Below, one piece after another: positions 1 through 8,896 of a DNA stretch of 64,000 nt. The DNA comes from a virus: IMG/VR virus record IMGVR_UViG_3300011187_000006, positions 1 to 64,000 of that record; one strand, given 5' to 3'. The notes under the pieces are model-generated. The model ran no database searches, was not told the origin of the DNA, and saw nothing but the letters and a program-made list of their open reading frames with translations. A program made the translations under genes and the position numbers. How positions within the stretch are numbered: position 1 is the first letter of the stretch; each line of letters opens with the position of its first letter.

Positions 1-174
1 TTCTAAGTATCTTCTGTTTAAATATACACCACCATCAACATCAATGCTCAAATCATCATTAATAGTATAGTTCTCTATTCCATACTTATCACACACTTCT
101 ATAACTCCCTCTCTTGTAGTTGGTAAGTTAGGGCTAGTGCTTTCGAATATTTTATAGGGTTTTATATGTTTCAT
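1..174 (-). CDS. Leucine-rich-repeat-like phage protein, N-terminal fragment
   Basis: Partial gene: the start codon is at 174 and the gene runs off the left edge. The visible 58 residues begin MKHIKPYKIFE and match the N-termini of the two complete genes at 738-1406 and 1408-2079, so this is at least a third family member. It lies directly downstream of the 176-688 gene with a 1-nt gap, suggesting co-transcription. The short N-terminal peptide resembles the one shared by many proteins in this window (possible head-targeting peptide, inference). Function unknown. Confidence 0.75.
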   Translation of the reverse strand, partial: MKHIKPYKIFESTSPNLPTTREGVIEVCDKYGIENYTINDDLSIDVDGGVYLNRRYLE

Positions 175-175
175 T

Positions 176-688
176 TTACTTTTTAATTGTGGTAAACTCT
201 TTTTTTAAGAAGTTATTGAAATTCATAACAGATTTGCCCTTCTTGCTATCATCTTTAACACCATTCTTATCATCTTTTTTCTTCTGATTGAATGAATTTC
301 TAAGAGCTTTTAAATCTATTTTCTTCTCTCTTGACTTCTTACCAGTCATAGCACCATGATTTCTACCCATCGGTACCATTTGGAAAACCCTATTATTACC
401 ACTTGGATTATAAGGTGCTGCCACATCACCAGATCCAGATGTTCCACCATTGCTTGCCCAGCTAGTTCCTATAGTCTGACCACCAAGACCTGATGGTTGT
501 GATGAGACGATAGCTCCTGCACCACCACCTGCTGATGGTCCGCCAGTAGCCGAAGTGTTTTCAGTTAGTTTAGATTCTTCTATTTTTATAGCATCTAAAA
601 CGTTATACATTTTCAAACTACTAAGCTCTCTATTACTTATTAATTTACTCTTTAAATTATAAAGTTGTTCTAAATTAAGATTTTTCAT
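176..688 (-). CDS. Hypothetical protein, glycine/serine-rich centre and lysine-rich tail
   Basis: 170 residues, not recognised. The N-terminal ~45 residues look helical. Residues ~45-105 are Gly/Ser/Ala/Pro-rich low complexity, and the C-terminal third is strongly basic (KKSREKK, KKKDDKNG). A flexible linker plus basic tail would fit a virion-internal or nucleic-acid-associated protein, but this is inference. A TATATATA-rich stretch lies about 20 nt upstream of the start on the coding strand, compatible with the late-type promoter seen elsewhere. The next gene downstream starts only 1 nt after its stop. Confidence 0.6.
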   Translation of the reverse strand: MKNLNLEQLYNLKSKLISNRELSSLKMYNVLDAIKIEESKLTENTSATGGPSAGGGAGAIVSSQPSGLGGQTIGTSWASNGGTSGSGDVAAPYNPSGNNRVFQMVPMGRNHGAMTGKKSREKKIDLKALRNSFNQKKKDDKNGVKDDSKKGKSVMNFNNFLKKEFTTIKK

Positions 689-737
689 ATTCTTTTAAAG
701 CATTTAAAGTATATATAAAAATAAGATAATGTATTAG

Positions 738-1406
738 TTATTCTATTATTTCATAGTGTTTTTTAATTTTATCTAAGTCAGGCATTTCTAAATCATTATC
801 TTTAATAAAAGTTTGGAGTCTATCTAACATAACAGTATCACCATTTCTAACAATCTCATAGTCTACGAAGTCTTCTATCATAAAGCTATCCGCTTTATTG
901 ATAAAGGTATATACTAATAAATTTACTGTGTTTTCCTCTATATCTATAATTCCATTTACTTCTGGGAAGTGTTCTAGGTCTTTTAATTCATTTCTATAAC
1001 AACTAAAATTACCACCTACTGTCTGTGGACCACCCTCTAGTGTTTTTAATTCATTATTATAACAATTAAAATCCCCATTTACCGTTTGTGGACTACCTTC
1101 TAATGTCTTTAATTCATTATAACCACAACCAAAATTACCACCTACTGTTAGTGGACTACCTTCTAACGATACTAATATATTTTCACGACAAAAAAATCCA
1201 CCACTCACATAATTAAATCTAAGAGGTAGATATTTTAAGTCTTGTATATTTAAATATACACTACCACCAACATCGATACTTAAATCATCATTAATAGTAT
1301 AGTTTCCTATTCCATACCTATTACACACTTGTATAACTTCTTCTCTTGTAGTTGGGAAGTTAGGACTTTTATTCTCGAATATTTTATAGGGTTTTATATG
1401 TTTCAT
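738..1406 (-). CDS. Leucine-rich-repeat-like phage protein
   Basis: 222 residues. After the N-terminal peptide MKHIKPYKIFE comes an ~80-residue conserved head, then about three ~20-residue repeats of the form LEGSPQTVGGNFxCxxNELK, then an acidic C-terminal domain. Such short LRR-like repeats are common in phage and Bacteroidetes proteins and usually mediate protein contacts; the actual role here is unknown. It is a tandem paralogue of 1408-2079 with a 1-nt gap, so the two form one transcription unit. Repeat number differs between copies, as expected for unequal recombination. Confidence 0.7.
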   Translation of the reverse strand: MKHIKPYKIFENKSPNFPTTREEVIQVCNRYGIGNYTINDDLSIDVGGSVYLNIQDLKYLPLRFNYVSGGFFCRENILVSLEGSPLTVGGNFGCGYNELKTLEGSPQTVNGDFNCYNNELKTLEGGPQTVGGNFSCYRNELKDLEHFPEVNGIIDIEENTVNLLVYTFINKADSFMIEDFVDYEIVRNGDTVMLDRLQTFIKDNDLEMPDLDKIKKHYEIIE

Positions 1407-1407
1407 T

Positions 1408-2079
1408 TTATTCTATTATTTTATAGTGTTTTTTAATTTTTTCCAAATCTGGCATTTCTAAATTATTATCTTTAATGAAAGTTTGGAGTCTATCTAACAT
1501 AACAGTATCTCTGTTTCTAACTATTTCATAGTCGTTAAAATCTTCTATCATAAAGCTATCAGCATTTTCAATAAAGGTATATACTAAGTGATATACTGCG
1601 TTTTTCTTCATACTTATAAACCCATTCACTTCTGGGAAATGTTCTAAGTCTCTTAATTCATTTTTGTAACAATAAAAATTACCACCTACTGTTTGTGGGC
1701 TACCCTCTAATGTCTTTAATTCATTATGAGAACAATCAAAAAAACCATCTACTGTTTGTGGACAACCTTCTAATGTTTTTAATTTATTACTATGGCAATA
1801 AAAATGACCACCTACTGTTTGTGGACTACCTTTTAATGATCTTAATTTACGATTATAAGAACAATTAAAACTACCACTCACATAATTAAATCTAAGTGGT
1901 AAGTATTCTAATTTTTTATTACGCAAAAAAACACCACCATTAACATCAATACTTAAATCATCATTAATAGTGTATTTTCTTATATCATACTTTTCACACA
2001 CTTCTATAACTTCCTCTTTTGTAGTTGGGAAGTTAGTACTAGCACTCTCGAATATCTTATAAGGTTTTATATGTTTCAT
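1408..2079 (-). CDS. Leucine-rich-repeat-like phage protein (first of tandem family)
   Basis: 223 residues, closely related to its neighbours at 738-1406 and 1-174. Same layout: N-terminal peptide MKHIKPYKIFE, conserved head, about four ~20-residue repeats containing GSPQTVGG and a Cys, then a conserved tail ending IKKHYKIIE. The repeat number exceeds the downstream copy. The start is supported by a perfect TTAATATATA motif on the coding strand ending 4 nt before the ATG. It leads the tandem array, so one promoter may serve all copies. No enzymatic motif is visible. Confidence 0.7.
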   Translation of the reverse strand: MKHIKPYKIFESASTNFPTTKEEVIEVCEKYDIRKYTINDDLSIDVNGGVFLRNKKLEYLPLRFNYVSGSFNCSYNRKLRSLKGSPQTVGGHFYCHSNKLKTLEGCPQTVDGFFDCSHNELKTLEGSPQTVGGNFYCYKNELRDLEHFPEVNGFISMKKNAVYHLVYTFIENADSFMIEDFNDYEIVRNRDTVMLDRLQTFIKDNNLEMPDLEKIKKHYKIIE

Positions 2080-2083
2080 AGAG

Positions 2084-2093
2084 TATATATTAA
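2084..2093 (-). promoter_or_regulatory. Late-type promoter motif TTAATATATA
   Basis: Perfect TTAATATATA on the minus strand, 4 nt upstream of the ATG at 2079. The same motif at a similar distance recurs before many genes here (6399, 33733, 36531, 39428, 54123). By analogy with the T4 late promoter TATAAATA it is inferred to be the phage late promoter. Confidence 0.55.
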
Positions 2094-2168
2094 TTTGTAT
2101 ATTATGTATTAAAATATAAACAAAACATGTTTCTTATAATATATAAATATAAAGGTAACCACCACCCA

Positions 2169-2810
2169 ATGGATAGAATTAAAGAGTTAGAATTGAAAAA
2201 ACTTATAAAAGAGTTAGATTATATAGAAGAAAACTATAATTATGTATCCGAAATAGTCTCAAATTCTGATGATTTATTCACAAAAGCTATTGATGATGTT
2301 CTAGAAGATAATCCTAGTCTTAAAAAAGCATATAACAATAAATTAGAACAAGCTCTAAATAAAGACTTAGAAAATAAAATAAAAGAACTTAAAAATGAAA
2401 TATCACAAGAAAGTGAAAAGAATGATGATAATAAGGAAGAGAAGGAAAGCATTGAAGAGTCTGTTGGAAAAGTGGATGGTGATATAAAGTTAAAACAATT
2501 ATATAGGTCTATTGCTAAAATAACACATCCAGATAAAGTTAAAGATAAGAAAAAAAATAATACGTATATAAATGCTACTGTTGCATATAAAGATAAGGAT
2601 AGAATAGCTATGTATAGAATATGTGATGGGTTAGATATAAATTATAGCCTAGATGAAAGTGATAAGGATAACATGTTAGGAGTAATAGATTCTTATCGAG
2701 ATAAAACAGTATTTTTGGAATCTACCTTTACCTGGAAATGGTTTAATACAGAGGATAATAAAACAAAAGAAAATATTGTTATGACATTTATTAAAATGAA
2801 GTTAAGATAA
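2169..2810 (+). CDS. J-domain (DnaJ-like) phage protein
   Basis: 213 residues from the chosen start. The open frame extends to an ATG at 2127, but a TAATATATAAATAT promoter-like element lies inside that extension (about 2137-2150), so the ATG at 2169 (MDRIKELELKK) is preferred. The first ~110 residues are charged and helical or coiled-coil. After them comes a J-like segment with the diagnostic HPDK: LYRSIAKITHPDK. DnaJ-type J domains stimulate Hsp70 ATPase, so this may recruit host DnaK (inference). The J domain is C-terminal rather than N-terminal and no zinc or C-terminal DnaJ domains follow. Convergent with the endonuclease gene starting 4 nt downstream. Confidence 0.6.
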   Translation: MDRIKELELKKLIKELDYIEENYNYVSEIVSNSDDLFTKAIDDVLEDNPSLKKAYNNKLEQALNKDLENKIKELKNEISQESEKNDDNKEEKESIEESVGKVDGDIKLKQLYRSIAKITHPDKVKDKKKNNTYINATVAYKDKDRIAMYRICDGLDINYSLDESDKDNMLGVIDSYRDKTVFLESTFTWKWFNTEDNKTKENIVMTFIKMKLR

Positions 2811-2814
2811 TGCT

Positions 2815-4623
2815 TTATTTACCCAACCAGTCCCATCTACAAGATCCACAATCAAAAATTCTATAATATCCAATTTCATTCATTATTTCTATTTCTGTTT
2901 TATCTGAACTATACCCCATTTTAACAAGCTTGTCCTTCCTCCAGTTAAACCTATGTGTTTTTATACCATCAATAACCCAGTAATAATTAGGTACAGTTTG
3001 ATGATTTCTCTTAAATTTTAATACATCATACAGATTTCCCTTTCCCCTAGACGAATCACTATAACTCATTACATATTCTGGATTATAATTCTTTATGAAG
3101 AAATTAAATAACTTAGATGCACCACCTATAACAGATGTATTTATCTTATTACAGAACCTTAATAACTCCCATCTATTTGCAGAGGATTTATGACCTAAAG
3201 ATTTTCTAAGGCTACCAAAACTTATTAAACTAACTAGTTCTTTCTCAAAAAATAAGCCTATTTTAACTCTAGAACCAACAAATCCCTGTATATGATTGTC
3301 TAATAAAAACTTCTTAACTATAGAGTTATCTTTTATCTCTTTAATAACACACTTTCTAGCAAATATCCTATCTGATTTATTTAACTTATAAGATATAATA
3401 GATTTTACAATATCTTTCTTATAATCCCAATCATCTTCCCAAATGTGTATTAATTGAATATCAACATCTTCACACTCTTTACTTTTGTCTAAATGGTAAC
3501 TCTTGGTCTTAAACAAATCACTATGCCAATAAAGTCCATTAAACTCAAATGCTATTTTTAAAGAAGGTATATATATGTCTAACTCCTTTGATATAATATC
3601 CCTAGCATTTGAAACAATCTTTCCCTTGTATATGCTTTTTATAAAGTCTAATACTTCTAGCTCTTTATTAGATTTACCACTAGATATAGGATTACAATAT
3701 ACACATACACCACTATTTGATTTAATACGAAACCACATAAGTTGTCTATTTATACTAAAATGCTTATCACATGTTTCACACACTAGCTTAAACACAGTAT
3801 CAGTATTGTTATTATTTTGCTTCTTTGATATAAAGGATACTTCTTTTGGTAAAGAATCTATAAGGCTTTTCATTTGTGTATTATTATAAGAATCAATTCT
3901 TTTTTTAGCTATTGTATTTGCCTTAAAGTGATGGTCAACTCCCCATTTTTTCATTGATGATTCTTTTATCTTCTCATTCCTATAGTCATTAAATAATGAT
4001 ATACTACCCCAATTTTCTTCTAGTGTTTTCTTCTTCTTTTCATCTATTAACTTCTTTTCATCTAATGATTTGTCCTTATTAGAATTTGCCCTTGTTCTAA
4101 TTATATCCTCTCTATCTGTGTTGTGTGAAAAGGTACTTATGCTTTTCTTAGATATTAGATTTGATTGCTGAGCCCATTTAACACCATACCTATCATCCAT
4201 AGTGGAGTTAAATCTAGCCTTAACATCATTATTATGCATATAATGCTTACCATCCCATTTCTCTTTAATCTTATATTGTTCTTTATCTTTTATCTCTTTT
4301 GACTTCTTAGGATTGTCTACACCATATTTATCTATACAAGTATTTTTTCTTGATATAACTACACATTCTTTAGAACCACATGTTTTTCTATGTCCATTTT
4401 TAAAGCCTATGAACTTAGTTCTTTGTCCACAAAAACATAGATTCGGTATATTAATTCTATTTATATAATAATATATTTTTTCTGATGTTGTTAAGGGAAT
4501 ATCCATAAATGATTTACCAAGTGAGTCATTTATGTGTTTTAAATACAAAAAATTCTCACTTTTATTCAAAAAGCTACACAATGATCCTATATTGCATGTC
4601 TTTTTTTCTATTAGTTCTCGCAT
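2815..4623 (-). CDS. VSR-like (EDxHD-type) free-standing homing endonuclease
   Basis: 602 residues. The N-terminal half has Cys pairs (CFCG, CGSKEC) and repeated KYGVDNPKKS / KWGVDHHFK segments typical of DNA-binding repeats in phage homing endonucleases. The C-terminal half holds the nuclease core: ELDIYIPSLKIAFEFNGLYWHSD followed by HLDKSKEC and LIHIWEDDW, the very-short-patch-repair-like fold known from the I-Bth0305I family. A paralogue lies at 10992-12731. It cuts intron-less or gene alleles and promotes its own spread (family knowledge). Inserted between virion-type genes. Confidence 0.75.
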   Translation of the reverse strand: MRELIEKKTCNIGSLCSFLNKSENFLYLKHINDSLGKSFMDIPLTTSEKIYYYINRINIPNLCFCGQRTKFIGFKNGHRKTCGSKECVVISRKNTCIDKYGVDNPKKSKEIKDKEQYKIKEKWDGKHYMHNNDVKARFNSTMDDRYGVKWAQQSNLISKKSISTFSHNTDREDIIRTRANSNKDKSLDEKKLIDEKKKKTLEENWGSISLFNDYRNEKIKESSMKKWGVDHHFKANTIAKKRIDSYNNTQMKSLIDSLPKEVSFISKKQNNNNTDTVFKLVCETCDKHFSINRQLMWFRIKSNSGVCVYCNPISSGKSNKELEVLDFIKSIYKGKIVSNARDIISKELDIYIPSLKIAFEFNGLYWHSDLFKTKSYHLDKSKECEDVDIQLIHIWEDDWDYKKDIVKSIISYKLNKSDRIFARKCVIKEIKDNSIVKKFLLDNHIQGFVGSRVKIGLFFEKELVSLISFGSLRKSLGHKSSANRWELLRFCNKINTSVIGGASKLFNFFIKNYNPEYVMSYSDSSRGKGNLYDVLKFKRNHQTVPNYYWVIDGIKTHRFNWRKDKLVKMGYSSDKTEIEIMNEIGYYRIFDCGSCRWDWLGK

Positions 4624-4710
4624 GAGTAAGCATATATGTTTTAGTATATATCAAATATAGCCACTTTCTTAATATCAGAAAATAATATATAAGTAAAATA
4701 CTATTTATTT

Positions 4711-5496
4711 ATGGAAGGAGAAGATTACAAACCATTTCAAGGTGGTCAAACAATAGAAGAGTTTATAGATTCTATACAAACAGAATTAACAATAGCATGT
4801 TCTTTACCTAAGACATTACCAGATGAGGCAATAAGGCTTACAATAGAAAAAAGAGCATTGCCATATTTCTATAGGTCTTATATGTATGCAGTTCAGAAAA
4901 TGTACTTTTTAATAAGAAAGGAAGCCTTTCAGACAGATGAATTTACTAAGTATAACTATGTGACAGTTCCTTGTGAAATACAGTCTGTAACTTACTTATA
5001 TGAAGTTAGAGGGGATTCATTGTTTCAGTTGGGTATTAATACTCCTAATATGTCGGTTAATTTAGGTGTTACAAATCAACCCTACCTATCTTCCTACGTA
5101 ACCACAATCGGTGAGCTTGGGGTGTATAAAACAGTACTAGATAGTATGTCTGATATGCTTAACCAGATGAATAAGTATACATTAAAGCACCAATACAACC
5201 AATTAAACCACAGATTACACATATTGACTAATATTAAGCACAACGTGATTATGGAAGCCTATGCCGATATTCCTAAAGAGAATTTATTTAACGATGACCT
5301 TTTCTTTAAATATGTAGCAGGGTATGCTAAACAACAACTAGGCAACATGGTTGGTAGGTATGACTTCTCATTGCCTGGTGCTGTTAAGATAAATGGAGCT
5401 GACTTGGTATCACAGGGAAAGGAGGAAACTAAGGAGGTTACGGATTATATAGGCGAAATGTCTAATTCATCATTCTTCTTCATGGTTAAAAAATAA
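4711..5496 (+). CDS. Putative virion structural protein (neck or head-completion type)
   Basis: 261 residues, no signal or membrane segment. The sequence is helical at the N-terminus (TIEEFIDSIQTELT). It ends with a segment, QLGNMVGRYDFSLPGAVKIN then ADLVSQGKEE, resembling conserved structural proteins of large myoviruses, but a specific assignment to neck, adaptor or tail completion is not possible from sequence alone. An ATAATATATAA motif about 20 nt upstream resembles the late promoter used before other virion genes. Flanked by homing endonucleases on both sides, as is common for conserved phage genes. Confidence 0.5.
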   Translation: MEGEDYKPFQGGQTIEEFIDSIQTELTIACSLPKTLPDEAIRLTIEKRALPYFYRSYMYAVQKMYFLIRKEAFQTDEFTKYNYVTVPCEIQSVTYLYEVRGDSLFQLGINTPNMSVNLGVTNQPYLSSYVTTIGELGVYKTVLDSMSDMLNQMNKYTLKHQYNQLNHRLHILTNIKHNVIMEAYADIPKENLFNDDLFFKYVAGYAKQQLGNMVGRYDFSLPGAVKINGADLVSQGKEETKEVTDYIGEMSNSSFFFMVKK

Positions 5497-5545
5497 AATC
5501 TTTGTTCACCATCTATGGTATCCATATTTTTCTCATATATAATAT

Positions 5546-6370
5546 ATGAAAACAATATGCATATATACACTAGTAGATCCAATAACTAATCAGATAAGGT
5601 ATGTTGGCAAAACCCAATTAAAGGTAAATAAAAGGCTAAATGCACATATAACAACTTCTAAGCTAGGATCAAAATCTCACAAAGCTAATTGGATTAGATC
5701 TCTACTTGAAAAAGATAAAAAACCTACTATAGAAGTTATTGATGAGGTTTCTAGTGAGGATTGGGAGTTTTGGGAAACTTACTGGATAACACAACTAAGA
5801 TGCTGGGGATTTAACCTAACAAACTTAACTAGTGGTGGCATAGGACTCAATGGTTATAAACATAATAAAGATAGTAAGCTAAAAATGAGAAAATCCAAAC
5901 TAGGATGTACTTTGACAAATTCACATAAAGAAGAAATTTCAAAGTCTGTGAAAGACATATACATAGATAGGCCAAACTATAATAGGAGTGGTAATAATAT
6001 TAAAAAAGTAATTGATAAAGACTTACTATACAAATTATATATAACGGATAATCTATCTATACCAAGTATTTCTAAGGAATTAGGTTTTAGTGGAAAGAAA
6101 ATATGGCAGTCTTTACAAGACCATAATATTAAAAAAGAAAAAGAAGTTTGGAAAAAACAACTTAGTAACTCAAAGAAAATTGTGTATCAATATAGTTTAG
6201 ATGGTAACTTTTTAAAAGAATGGGATTCCCCAGCTCAAGTAAATAGAGAACTAGGTTATAATAAAGGCAATATAGCAAATGTGTGTAGGGGTTTGTCAAA
6301 GACAGCAATGGGATTCATATGGAGATATAAAGATGAGTTCATTAAGATTGATTTAGATTTGATAAGATAA
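5546..6370 (+). CDS. GIY-YIG homing endonuclease with C-terminal NUMOD1-like DNA-binding region
   Basis: 274 residues. The N-terminus carries the GIY-YIG core: YTLVDPITNQIRYVGKT, then an Arg-containing helix (KRLNAHI) and the catalytic Glu region EFWETYWI. Residues ~100-130 hold a NUMOD3-like HKDSKLKMRKSKLG stretch. The C-terminus has a NUMOD1-like motif, VYQYSLDGNFLKEWDSPAQV, followed by a helix-turn-helix-like segment and GFIWRY. This is the classic architecture of phage free-standing GIY-YIG homing enzymes. It starts 50 nt after the structural gene and overlaps a TATATAATATATG promoter-like stretch. No split gene is visible in the window. Confidence 0.85.
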   Translation: MKTICIYTLVDPITNQIRYVGKTQLKVNKRLNAHITTSKLGSKSHKANWIRSLLEKDKKPTIEVIDEVSSEDWEFWETYWITQLRCWGFNLTNLTSGGIGLNGYKHNKDSKLKMRKSKLGCTLTNSHKEEISKSVKDIYIDRPNYNRSGNNIKKVIDKDLLYKLYITDNLSIPSISKELGFSGKKIWQSLQDHNIKKEKEVWKKQLSNSKKIVYQYSLDGNFLKEWDSPAQVNRELGYNKGNIANVCRGLSKTAMGFIWRYKDEFIKIDLDLIR

Positions 6371-6384
6371 GCAATATTTGTAAC

Positions 6385-6394
6385 TTAATATATA
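6385..6394 (+). promoter_or_regulatory. Late-type promoter motif TTAATATATA
   Basis: Perfect TTAATATATA ending 4 nt before the ATG of the 6399 gene. Essentially the same sequence, TTAATATATACTnTATG, occurs on the minus strand before the gene starting at 2079, which argues for a conserved promoter-start unit. Confidence 0.55.
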
Positions 6395-6398
6395 CTTT

Positions 6399-6839
6399 AT
6401 GAATCATATTAAAAAATTCGAAAATTATACACCTGAATTAAACTATTCATTAGAATATTATAAAAAATTCAAAGAGTCGGATTTTCCCAAAACTCTAACT
6501 TTTAGTAATCCTAAAGCAACATATAAAAGAGTTGCATTTGTACCAGGATCTAATAAGGTATTTATGGACTATCGTTTAGATAGTAAAGATCCTAATAGGG
6601 ATAATAGTTACGAAGGAAGTATACCAGAGCAAGTTAGATTTAATTTTTCGGTCACATATGATATGACTGATAAGAAAGAGAAAACTAAATGCTTTGTGAA
6701 GATTGAAGCTGGGACACTTACTTGGTTAGAATTTGATTATGAGGATGGTGAAATTGATTACATGGATGTCAAAAGAGCTAAACTAACTACAAAATCATTT
6801 AGTGATATAAAAAAAATACTCAAAAAATACTCAATATAA
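6399..6839 (+). CDS. Hypothetical protein with N-terminal targeting-like peptide
   Basis: 146 residues, not recognised. It begins MNHIKKFENY, matching the recurrent N-terminal peptide of this phage (Met, basic/His, Ile/Leu, Lys-Lys, aromatic, Glu). The rest is a mixed alpha/beta domain with no known motif. A TTAATATATA motif ends only 4 nt before the ATG, so the transcript may be nearly leaderless. The following gene starts 2 nt after its stop. Possibly a late, packaged protein (inference from peptide and promoter). Confidence 0.6.
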   Translation: MNHIKKFENYTPELNYSLEYYKKFKESDFPKTLTFSNPKATYKRVAFVPGSNKVFMDYRLDSKDPNRDNSYEGSIPEQVRFNFSVTYDMTDKKEKTKCFVKIEAGTLTWLEFDYEDGEIDYMDVKRAKLTTKSFSDIKKILKKYSI

Positions 6840-6841
6840 TT

Positions 6842-7207
6842 ATGGGAAAAAGAAACAAAAGATTTATAAAAACAATGGCAATGTTTATAAAAGAAAGTGC
6901 TGAAGTGGACGAAACTTATATAGAGACAATTGAATTTGATGATGAAACATTAACTATACACAAAATTGCGGATAGTCCATTAAAAACACAGTTTTATGCT
7001 AATACATTGGAAGGAGAATCTTACATTGATATAAGTAAGATATTATCTGATAACATGTTAATAGATGCTGTGTGGATAGAGAAAGGTGGTGATGAAGAAA
7101 GAATAGCTGATAAAATAGATTGTTTGTCTAAAACAGACAAAACTACTAAGGCTGGTTTTAAAACTTTCATAATGTATAAAATGAACTACCCATTAGCTAA
7201 AGACTAA
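6842..7207 (+). CDS. Hypothetical protein; C-terminus supplied by IS right end
   Basis: 121 residues, no recognised domain; beta-rich with acidic centre. The last residues MNYPLAKD and the stop codon lie inside the IS200/IS605 right end (sequence from about 7181). The same MNYPLAKD-stop tail ends an unrelated short ORF at 43299-43406, next to a second copy of that IS end. The native C-terminus has therefore probably been displaced or trimmed by insertion. It is translationally close to the 6399 gene (2-nt gap), so it is probably in the same late operon. Confidence 0.6.
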   Translation: MGKRNKRFIKTMAMFIKESAEVDETYIETIEFDDETLTIHKIADSPLKTQFYANTLEGESYIDISKILSDNMLIDAVWIEKGGDEERIADKIDCLSKTDKTTKAGFKTFIMYKMNYPLAKD

Positions 7208-8382
7208 TGTGTTTCGGGTTTCACAGAGTGTGCTTCTTCACAGAAGTCTGATTTACTCTCCACCTTTGTATTGGACAGTCCCTGCCCAAATATTTTTAAA
7301 CCTTCTTTTAGAATGTTTTTACTTGCATTTATGTCCCTATCATGAGTTTCACCACAAGGTGAGCAAGTCCATTCTCTGTGTGAAAGTTTTAATCCTTGAT
7401 TTATCCAACCACAACTATTACAAGTTTTTGATGATGGAAAAAATCTACCTATTTTAACAAGTTCTTTTCCATACCAATTACACTTATATTGAAGTAATGT
7501 AACAAAATTACCCCAACTTACATCAGCAATATGTTTAGATAACTTATGATTTTTAATCATACCCTTTACATTCAAATCTTCAACACTTATTAAATCATAA
7601 GATTCGACAAGTTCTCTACTAACTTTGTGTAAGGTATCCAATCTACAACTTGCTATCTTTTCGTGAATTTTAGCAACTTTGAGTCTTTGTTTTTTAAACC
7701 CATTACTACCTTTTTGTTTACGAGATAAATGCTGTTGTACTTTCTTTAATTCTCTAGCATACTTTTTAGTATATTTATTATTTTTATATTTTTTATTATC
7801 TGAGGTAATCACAAAATCTTTGATACCTAAATCAATACCCACTTTTTTACCAGTTTTAGGTAATTGTTCGATTTCTTGTTCGGTGAAAATAGAAACATAA
7901 TATTTACCTGTTGGTGTTTTAGTAATGCTCATTTTACCAATTTTGCCTTTAATTTTTCTCCTATCTAATTTAACTTTAATACCACCTTTAAATTTAGGTA
8001 TAATTATTTTATTTTCTTCTAATCTACCAAACTGAGGAATAGTGAATGTGTTTTTGTTTTTTCTTGATTTAAAATTAGGAAACTGAGCATTACCACGAAA
8101 AAAATTAACATAAGAAGTATCTAAACACCTTAAAGCAAATTGTATAGTCTGGCTATTAACTTCTTTTAACCATTTATAATCTTCATCTTTCTTTAATTCT
8201 GTTAAAGATTTTGCTTGAACATAATAGTTATCTGATTTCTTATCTTTTTGATATTGTTCTTTACGCTCATTAAGAAAATGGTTATATATGAATCTTGAAC
8301 ACCCAAAATGTTTAGACAACAAGATTTCTTGCTCTTTATTTGGGCAAATTCTAAATTCATATGACTTATTAACGACTTTCAT
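7204..8382 (-). CDS. tnpB: TnpB RNA-guided nuclease (IS605 OrfB)
   Basis: 392 residues, the usual family length. An N-terminal helix-turn-helix-like region (FRICPNKEQEILLSKHFG) is followed by the split RuvC nuclease: GIDLGIKDF (Asp), SVEDLNVKGM (Glu) and HDRDINASKN (Asp), all present. A zinc ribbon, CNSCGW and CSPCG, lies between the last two. TnpB proteins are omega-RNA-guided DNA nucleases; the guide RNA normally overlaps the 3' end of the gene and the right end of the element, here around 7181-7400. All catalytic residues look intact, so it may be active. Divergent from tnpA. Confidence 0.95.
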   Translation of the reverse strand: MKVVNKSYEFRICPNKEQEILLSKHFGCSRFIYNHFLNERKEQYQKDKKSDNYYVQAKSLTELKKDEDYKWLKEVNSQTIQFALRCLDTSYVNFFRGNAQFPNFKSRKNKNTFTIPQFGRLEENKIIIPKFKGGIKVKLDRRKIKGKIGKMSITKTPTGKYYVSIFTEQEIEQLPKTGKKVGIDLGIKDFVITSDNKKYKNNKYTKKYARELKKVQQHLSRKQKGSNGFKKQRLKVAKIHEKIASCRLDTLHKVSRELVESYDLISVEDLNVKGMIKNHKLSKHIADVSWGNFVTLLQYKCNWYGKELVKIGRFFPSSKTCNSCGWINQGLKLSHREWTCSPCGETHDRDINASKNILKEGLKIFGQGLSNTKVESKSDFCEEAHSVKPETH

Positions 8383-8482
8383 AATATTATATATTAAATT
8401 TTTAAAGTCCCTTTTACAAAATCGTGAATTATTTTGTAAAAGTTTCCATCTTTGAGTAAAAAACTTTTAAAAATAATTTACT

Positions 8483-8896
8483 ATGTCTAAAAAATCTAAT
8501 TACAATTCAACAAATCGTTCGAAACATTATCTAAAATGTTATTTAATCTTTGTATGTAAATACCGAAAGAAATTACTTGTTGGTCAATTAAAAGATGATA
8601 TGAAACAATTATTATTAAATATTACTTCTAAAAGTGATTTTGAAATAGAAGTATTTGAAAGTGATATAGACCATATACATTTTTTAATTAGATATATACC
8701 TCGTTTATCTATTACATCAATTGTTAGAAAATTAAAACAAGAATCTACTTATCATATATGGCGTTCTACATATAGAAATTATTTATTTAATCATTTCTGG
8801 AAAGAAAAAACATTTTGGTCAGATGGTTATTTTGTTTGTTCAATTGGAGAAGCTAATCCAAATACCATCAAACAATATATTTTAACACAAGGTTAG
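8483..8896 (+). CDS. tnpA: TnpA Y1 transposase (IS200/IS605 family)
   Basis: 137 residues, full length for a Y1 transposase. The HUH metal-binding motif appears as DIDHIHFLI, and the catalytic tyrosine is in the C-terminal helix (TIKQYILTQG). The N-terminal segment KCYLIFVCKYRKKLL is typical of the family. It acts as a dimer that cuts and joins single-stranded DNA at the subterminal hairpins found at 7191-7209 and 8920-8942. It is intact and paired with an intact tnpB, so the element is predicted to be mobile. Confidence 0.95.
   Translation: MSKKSNYNSTNRSKHYLKCYLIFVCKYRKKLLVGQLKDDMKQLLLNITSKSDFEIEVFESDIDHIHFLIRYIPRLSITSIVRKLKQESTYHIWRSTYRNYLFNHFWKEKTFWSDGYFVCSIGEANPNTIKQYILTQG

Noticed and set aside
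2127-2168. Longer start of the J-domain protein
   Set aside because: The extension contains a promoter-like TAATATATAAATAT; the start at 2169 fits better.
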